Source of the DNA: Oscillospiraceae bacterium
Lineage (GTDB): Bacteria; Bacillota; Clostridia; Oscillospirales; Acutalibacteraceae
DNA length: 8,572 bases
Direction: 5' to 3'
Assembly (NCBI GenBank): GCA_902774165.1
Contig: CACYHJ010000084.1
Coordinates: 1 to 8,572 of the forward strand
The notes beneath the pieces were generated by a model. The model saw nothing but the letters and a program-made list of their open reading frames with translations, was not told the DNA's origin and made no database searches. The translations under genes were made by a program, and so were the position numbers. This document shows, piece by piece, positions 4,726 through 8,572 of the stretch; within the stretch, counting starts at the first letter, position 1; every line of letters starts with the position of its first letter.

Positions 4726-6564
4726 ATGGACGCAAAGAAGAATCTTTCCGAAGCTGAGAAATACAGACAGGAAAGAAAAGAGCGCATCAAAAGGGATGCG
4801 AAGAAAACGAAGGGCAGCAGCAATACCGGCAATGTGATCGCAAAAGTCGTCGGCTGGTGTTTTGTTGCGGCGTTTGCGGTCGCAGCCGTATGGTTCTTCA
4901 TCTGGTTTTTCGGCCTGAATGTGAAGATGACCACCGTCGGTTCCGTGAAGGTCGGCGATACGGAGGAACCGATCAAACAAACCGAGTTCAATTACTACTA
5001 TGTAAGAGCGTTTGAGTCTGTTGCCAGTTCGCAGCAGATGTATGCGCAGTACGGCATCAGCGGCAGCTATGACTTTACCAAAGAACCCGATGCGCAGAAG
5101 ACGAAGGATGACGACGGTAATGAAGTGACCTACGCGGAATTCTTCAAGCAAGAAGCGCTTGAAAACATTGAGCAGGTCCACTATTATGCCGCGAAAGCCG
5201 CGGAAAATAATCTGAAGATCTCCGACGAAGATCAGAAAGAGATCGACGAGGCGATCGAAACGGCAAAGACCCATACCGACAGAGATGGGAATAAGCTTTC
5301 CGCCGGTTATGTGCTTACCAGTCAGTACGGCAGAGGCATGACACTGAGCCTTTATAAGAAATACGTGACGCAGTCTTATCTCGCCAAAACCTATACGGAT
5401 CATCTGAATGACACATACGTCGATGAAGTGTCTGAAGATGAGATCAAAGCGCAATTTGACGAATCTCCTGAGACTTATGAAAAGGTCGATCTGAGAATGT
5501 ACGGGTTCGAGGTCAAAGAAGCCGAGACGGACGAGACGACCGGCGAGGTTACCAAAGAAGCGAAGACCGCCGAGGAGCAGACCGCGAGAGCAAAAGAAAT
5601 GATCTCGAAAGTCACCGATGAAGACAGCTTTGTCAAGCTGATCCTTGAATACTGCGAGGAAGATGAAAAGAAAGACTTTGAGGATCCCGCCAATTCTCTT
5701 GCCTCGATCGATTATGATACGGTCAAAAACAACATGAGCGAGGAAGACGCGAAGTGGGCGTTCTCCGCGGAACGGAAAGCCGGGGATACCTCCGTCTGGG
5801 CCACCAGCTCCATGATTTACGCGATTTATATCGTAAACGGCGCGCATAAGGACGAATACAAACCCGTCACTGTTCGCCACATCCTTGTTAAATTCGACGA
5901 AAATTCCGCACCCGATGAAAACGTCGCTGAGCCTGTTGTGGTTGAGCCTGTGACCGATGAGGAGGGCGTAACGACTGCAGCGGAGCCTGAATCCACCGAA
6001 CCCGTCACGCATATGGATAACGGCATTGCCTATCTCGGTGCGAAACATGACAGCAGCAAGGATGAAGAAGTCTATAAAAAGACTCCCGCGACAAAGGAAG
6101 AAGCGAAAGAGATTGCCGAGTCCTACCTTGAACTGTTCAAGAGCGGCGAGCAGACGGAAGAGAGATTTGCCGAGCTTGCCGATCTTTACAGCGACGACAC
6201 CGGTTCCACAACTTCCGGTAACGGCAGCGGCGGACTTTATACCGACGTCACTTACGGTCAGATGACTCAGCCGTTCAACGAATGGATCTTCAATCCCGCC
6301 AGAAAGACCGGCGACGTTGAAATCGTTGAGACGACCTTCGGTTATCATATCATCTATTTCGTCGATTCCGCGAAATATCCCGCGTGGGAAATGAGCGTTC
6401 GCAACGACGTCGCTTCCGAGAAGATGGAAAAGGAACAGGAAAAGCAGAAGACTGAGTACGCTGACAGTTTCATCCCCGGACGAGTTTTTGATAAAGCCGA
6501 GGGCAAGGCGCTTGACATGGTTACCGATCTTAGCAAAGCGTATGCTTCTCAGTATAACGTATAA
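4726..6564 (+). CDS. Membrane-anchored parvulin-type peptidyl-prolyl isomerase (PrsA/SurA-like)
   Basis: A 612-residue extracytoplasmic folding factor. Residues 1-37 are charged and cytoplasmic, a single membrane helix spans about 38-64, and the rest should lie outside. There is no lipobox, so unlike PrsA it is anchored by a helix. A helical SurA/PrsA-like region (about 82-245) precedes a degenerate parvulin-like domain (about 252-372) lacking the usual R-H-I-L and G-Y-H motifs. A canonical parvulin domain follows (381-546): VRHILV (383-388), FAELADLYSDDTGS (481-494), GGLY (502-505), PFNEWIF (516-522), KTGDVEIVETTFGYHIIYF (positions 527-545). About 60 residues rich in Glu, Pro, Val and Asp (391-452) interrupt it after the first strand. 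The C-terminal tail is helical and charged. The start ATG has AAGGTG seven bases upstream. It is monocistronic, with its own promoter and a strong terminator. Confidence 0.9.
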   Translation: MDAKKNLSEAEKYRQERKERIKRDAKKTKGSSNTGNVIAKVVGWCFVAAFAVAAVWFFIWFFGLNVKMTTVGSVKVGDTEEPIKQTEFNYYYVRAFESVASSQQMYAQYGISGSYDFTKEPDAQKTKDDDGNEVTYAEFFKQEALENIEQVHYYAAKAAENNLKISDEDQKEIDEAIETAKTHTDRDGNKLSAGYVLTSQYGRGMTLSLYKKYVTQSYLAKTYTDHLNDTYVDEVSEDEIKAQFDESPETYEKVDLRMYGFEVKEAETDETTGEVTKEAKTAEEQTARAKEMISKVTDEDSFVKLILEYCEEDEKKDFEDPANSLASIDYDTVKNNMSEEDAKWAFSAERKAGDTSVWATSSMIYAIYIVNGAHKDEYKPVTVRHILVKFDENSAPDENVAEPVVVEPVTDEEGVTTAAEPESTEPVTHMDNGIAYLGAKHDSSKDEEVYKKTPATKEEAKEIAESYLELFKSGEQTEERFAELADLYSDDTGSTTSGNGSGGLYTDVTYGQMTQPFNEWIFNPARKTGDVEIVETTFGYHIIYFVDSAKYPAWEMSVRNDVASEKMEKEQEKQKTEYADSFIPGRVFDKAEGKALDMVTDLSKAYASQYNV

Positions 6565-6583
6565 CAGATTGATCGCATAACAT

Positions 6584-6625
6584 AAAAGACACAGACGGTT
6601 TCATTGACCGCCTGTGTCTTTTTAT
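6584..6625. terminator. Strong, probably bidirectional terminator between PPIase and transporter
   Basis: AAAAGACACAG (6584-6594) pairs perfectly with CTGTGTCTTTT (6612-6622). After one mismatch, three more pairs (CGG/CCG) close a nine-base loop. A T-run follows on the plus strand, and the A-run at the left gives a shorter T-run on the minus strand. It lies between convergent genes: 20 bases after the PPIase stop and about 14 bases from the transporter stop. Confidence 0.88.
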
Positions 6626-6635
6626 AATATTTTGT

Positions 6636-7493
6636 TCACGCGAAAACCATAAGCGCGGCGATGCCGCACCCGGATAGCAGAACGGAGAACAGTTCGCGTT
6701 TTGTCGGTTTCTGATGGGTCAGCAGGCCGATCAAAAAGGACACGACCATCACTCCGCCGGTCACGAAGGGGTATTGCACCGAGGCCGGCAGCACCGCAAG
6801 CGCAAGCAGGAGAAGGTAATTTGCCACCCGGTTCAGAGCGCCGTAGCCGGCCATGGAAATAATGATTTTTTTATTCAGCCTGACCTTTTCGCCTTTAACA
6901 AACAACAGAGAGACCGCGGCAATCAGCCCGGTGCCGGCGGCGCAAAGGATGGAATACATCGCCTCGTTTGTTTTCGGGTACGGAGCGCTTTGAAAGATCT
7001 TTGACAGCACGCCCGCCATGCCGTTTGTAAAGAAAACAAGCAGACAGTATCCCAGACCGCTTTTCTTTTTTTTCCGCTCAAAGGTCACGCAGACCGCGGC
7101 AATCAAAAACACGATACAAAGAATTTTCCCGATCGTCAATCCTTCTCGAAAGAAGACGATTCCGGCGACGAACGGCAGCAGCATTCCGCCGAGCATGGAG
7201 AAAATCGAAAAAAGAGATAGATTGACCTTTGAAAACGCCTTGACGCTGAAAAAGGAATAGGCGATGAAATCTACTGCCGAAATCGCCGCGATCAGCAGCG
7301 TGAAGGGGGTTGTTTCAAAACGGATCCCGTTGATCACCGCAAGCACCGCCACGCCGACAACGCTGTATCCGGCAATAAAAACAAGCGTTGCGCGGGTTGA
7401 GGAGCCCGCTTCCTTTTCATATATCTGGTTGAGCCGGAACTGGACGCCGAACATGATTACGGACGCCGTGAGCATCAGATAGGAAACTGCCAT
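6636..7493 (-). CDS. EamA/DMT-superfamily permease, about ten membrane helices
   Basis: A 285-residue, very hydrophobic protein of the size and shape of EamA (drug/metabolite transporter) family members, which have two repeats of five helices. Helices are visible at about 2-19, 35-54, 63-86, 93-115, 121-138, 146-166, 178-199, 209-234, 238-259 and 267-285. A basic cytoplasmic loop (RKKKKSG, 140-146) separates the two halves. Late in the second half, LPASVQYPFVTGGVMVVSF (235-253) followed by the loop THQKPTKRE fits the conserved ninth-helix region of the family. The substrate cannot be read from the sequence. The ATG at 7493 has GGAG six bases upstream. It lies 70 bases downstream of ackA on the same strand, directly behind the ackA terminator, with no separate promoter that I can see. 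Confidence 0.85.
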   Translation of the reverse strand: MAVSYLMLTASVIMFGVQFRLNQIYEKEAGSSTRATLVFIAGYSVVGVAVLAVINGIRFETTPFTLLIAAISAVDFIAYSFFSVKAFSKVNLSLFSIFSMLGGMLLPFVAGIVFFREGLTIGKILCIVFLIAAVCVTFERKKKKSGLGYCLLVFFTNGMAGVLSKIFQSAPYPKTNEAMYSILCAAGTGLIAAVSLLFVKGEKVRLNKKIIISMAGYGALNRVANYLLLLALAVLPASVQYPFVTGGVMVVSFLIGLLTHQKPTKRELFSVLLSGCGIAALMVFA

Positions 7494-7505
7494 AATTTAC
7501 TCCAA

Positions 7506-7537
7506 AAATTGACCGGACAGCCGATGCATGTCCGGTC
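7506..7537 (-). terminator. Rho-independent terminator of ackA
   Basis: On the minus strand GACCGGACA (7529-7537) pairs perfectly over nine bases with TGTCCGGTC (7511-7519) around a nine-base loop, and is followed by AATTTTT (7504-7510). It lies 26 bases after the ackA stop and 17 bases before the transporter start codon, so its T-run almost touches the transporter's ribosome binding site. Confidence 0.85.
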
Positions 7538-7563
7538 TTGAAAAGTCAGTCTGATGTCTGTGA

Positions 7564-8572
7564 TTACAGCGCACTGACGATATCTCTGGTATCTCTTGCA
7601 ATCAGAAGCTCTTCGTCGGTGGGAATCACAAATACGCGGATCGCAGATTCCTTCGTGGAAATCTCGCCGCCTTTGCCCTTGCGAAGCACCGCGTTGATCT
7701 CGGGATCGACTTTCACGCCCATATACGCGAAATGGTTGCAGATGTCAAGCCGCATATCCTCGGTATTCTCGCCCAGGCCGCCGGTAAAGACGATCGCGTC
7801 GACGCCCTCAAGGGCTGCGATATAGCCGCCGATGACCTTGCGGATCTGATACCACTGGATCGCTCTGGCAAGCTTGGCACGCTCATGGTTCGGGTGGCTC
7901 GGGTCTTCCGCCGCCGCCTTGACCTCACGGTCGTCGCTGGAAACGCCGGACACGCCGAGCACGCCGGATTTCTTATTCAGCAGATTGCTCATCTCGTCGG
8001 GATCAAGGCCGAGCTTCTTCTCGAGATACAGCACCGCGGAAGGGTCGACCGCGCCGCAGCGGGTGCCCATCGCAAAGCCGTCAAGGGGCGTCAGGCCCAT
8101 GGAGGTGTCAATGACTTTTCCGTCCTTGATCGCGGTGATGGAGGCGCCGTTGCCGATGTGGCAGGTAATCATCTTGATCTCCTCAATCGGCTTACCCATC
8201 ATTTCCGCGCAGGCGGCGCTGACAAACCGGTGAGAGGTTCCGTGGAAGCCGTAACGGCGGATCTTGTATTCTTTCGTGTACTCATAGGGGATCGCGAAGG
8301 TATAGGCTTCTTCGGGCATGGTGTTATGGAATGCGGTGTCAAAGACGACCACTTCCGGGATTTTGTCGCCGAAGACCTTGAGGCAGGCCTCAATTCCCTG
8401 TACGTGCGCGTGGTTGTGGAGGGGCGCCAGCTCTGCGAGATCCGCGATATCCTTGATGACCTGCGGGGTCACAAGGACGCTTTTGTCAAACTCTCCCCAG
8501 ACCTTCATGTTCTTGATGTCTCTCCGGAGTATTTTGAGCTCCTGAGTGTCATCGGCATATCTCATTATCATG
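7564..8572 (-). CDS. ackA: Acetate kinase (5' end outside window)
   Basis: Converts acetyl phosphate and ADP to acetate and ATP, the ATP-forming last step of overflow fermentation with Pta. About 336 of the usual 400 residues are open to the window edge. Counting from the first in-frame ATG at 8571, conserved segments are LAPLHNHAHVQGIEAC (48-63), VVFDTAFHNTMPE (75-87), RRYGFHGTSHRFVS (105-118), CHIGNGAS (137-144), MGTRCGAVDPS (168-178), FTGGLGENTEDMR (260-272) and PTDEELLIARDT (318-329). These carry the family's catalytic Asp, His and Arg and the C-terminal Glu. Before residue 28 (about 8490-8572) the frame does not resemble the expected acetate kinase sequence: the G-H-R-V-V-x-G-G-E motif with the active-site arginine is not there, and reading starts in mid-homology at G-E-F-D-K-S-V-L. 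The true start and any pta neighbour are not in view. A terminator follows its stop. Confidence 0.93.
   Translation of the reverse strand, partial: MIMRYADDTQELKILRRDIKNMKVWGEFDKSVLVTPQVIKDIADLAELAPLHNHAHVQGIEACLKVFGDKIPEVVVFDTAFHNTMPEEAYTFAIPYEYTKEYKIRRYGFHGTSHRFVSAACAEMMGKPIEEIKMITCHIGNGASITAIKDGKVIDTSMGLTPLDGFAMGTRCGAVDPSAVLYLEKKLGLDPDEMSNLLNKKSGVLGVSGVSSDDREVKAAAEDPSHPNHERAKLARAIQWYQIRKVIGGYIAALEGVDAIVFTGGLGENTEDMRLDICNHFAYMGVKVDPEINAVLRKGKGGEISTKESAIRVFVIPTDEELLIARDTRDIVSAL

Noticed and set aside
4723..6348. A 541-codon open frame antisense to the PPIase gene
   Set aside because: The plus-strand frame has a promoter, ribosome binding site, membrane helix and clear parvulin motifs. The antisense translation is a low-complexity mix of Phe, Leu, Arg, Gly and Ile with no recognisable domain, as expected from reading Glu/Lys/Asp-rich codons backwards.
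8525..8572. A reverse transcriptase or retroelement inserted in ackA, suggested by the Y-A-D-D motif
   Set aside because: Four residues in a roughly 28-residue piece at the window edge are not enough. No other retroelement motif, repeat or boundary is visible, so I report only the loss of acetate kinase homology.
1..8572. A defence system, CRISPR array, prophage, insertion sequence, tRNA or rRNA
   Set aside because: I looked for repeat-spacer patterns, transposase or integrase motifs, terminal repeats and cloverleaf sequences and saw none. Every gene with a recognisable product is of housekeeping or transport type.

Overview
The window reads as a piece of a Clostridia-type Firmicutes genome, probably a contig from an uncultured gut-type relative. 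I base this on the trmK-yqfO(nif3)-rqcH gene order, strong AAGGAGG-like ribosome binding sites, a clostridial-looking acetate kinase, and a membrane-anchored parvulin PPIase. No phage, transposon, CRISPR array or RNA gene is visible. Both ends cut through a gene.

Layout. (1) 1-1454, minus strand: a very G+C-rich segment with a small conserved-looking protein gene followed by a PepV/Sapep-type M20 dipeptidase that runs off the left edge. The pair has its own good promoter. (2) 1455-4142, minus strand: a tightly packed operon reading GtrB/YfdH-like glycosyltransferase, trmK, nif3-like gene, then the first 68 codons of rqcH, which is broken at about 1482 where the G+C-rich segment begins. (3) 4143-4269: a divergent promoter region with an 11-bp perfect inverted repeat whose arms hold both -10 boxes. 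(4) 4270-4569, plus strand: a 99-residue unrecognised protein. (5) 4570-6622, plus strand: a 612-residue membrane-anchored parvulin-type chaperone/PPIase, with a dyad over its promoter, a leader hairpin and a terminator. (6) 6636-8572, minus strand: acetate kinase (5' end outside the window), its terminator, and an EamA/DMT-type transporter.

Functionally these are mostly housekeeping genes: tRNA modification and ribosome rescue (trmK, rqcH), extracytoplasmic folding (PPIase), lipid-linked sugar synthesis (glycosyltransferase), overflow metabolism (ackA), peptide turnover (PepV-like) and a permease. I see no convincing new defence or mobile system. The points most worth checking are two possible joins (rqcH/G+C-rich segment near 1482, and the acetate kinase 5' end near 8490) and the symmetrical control sequences in 4143-4725.
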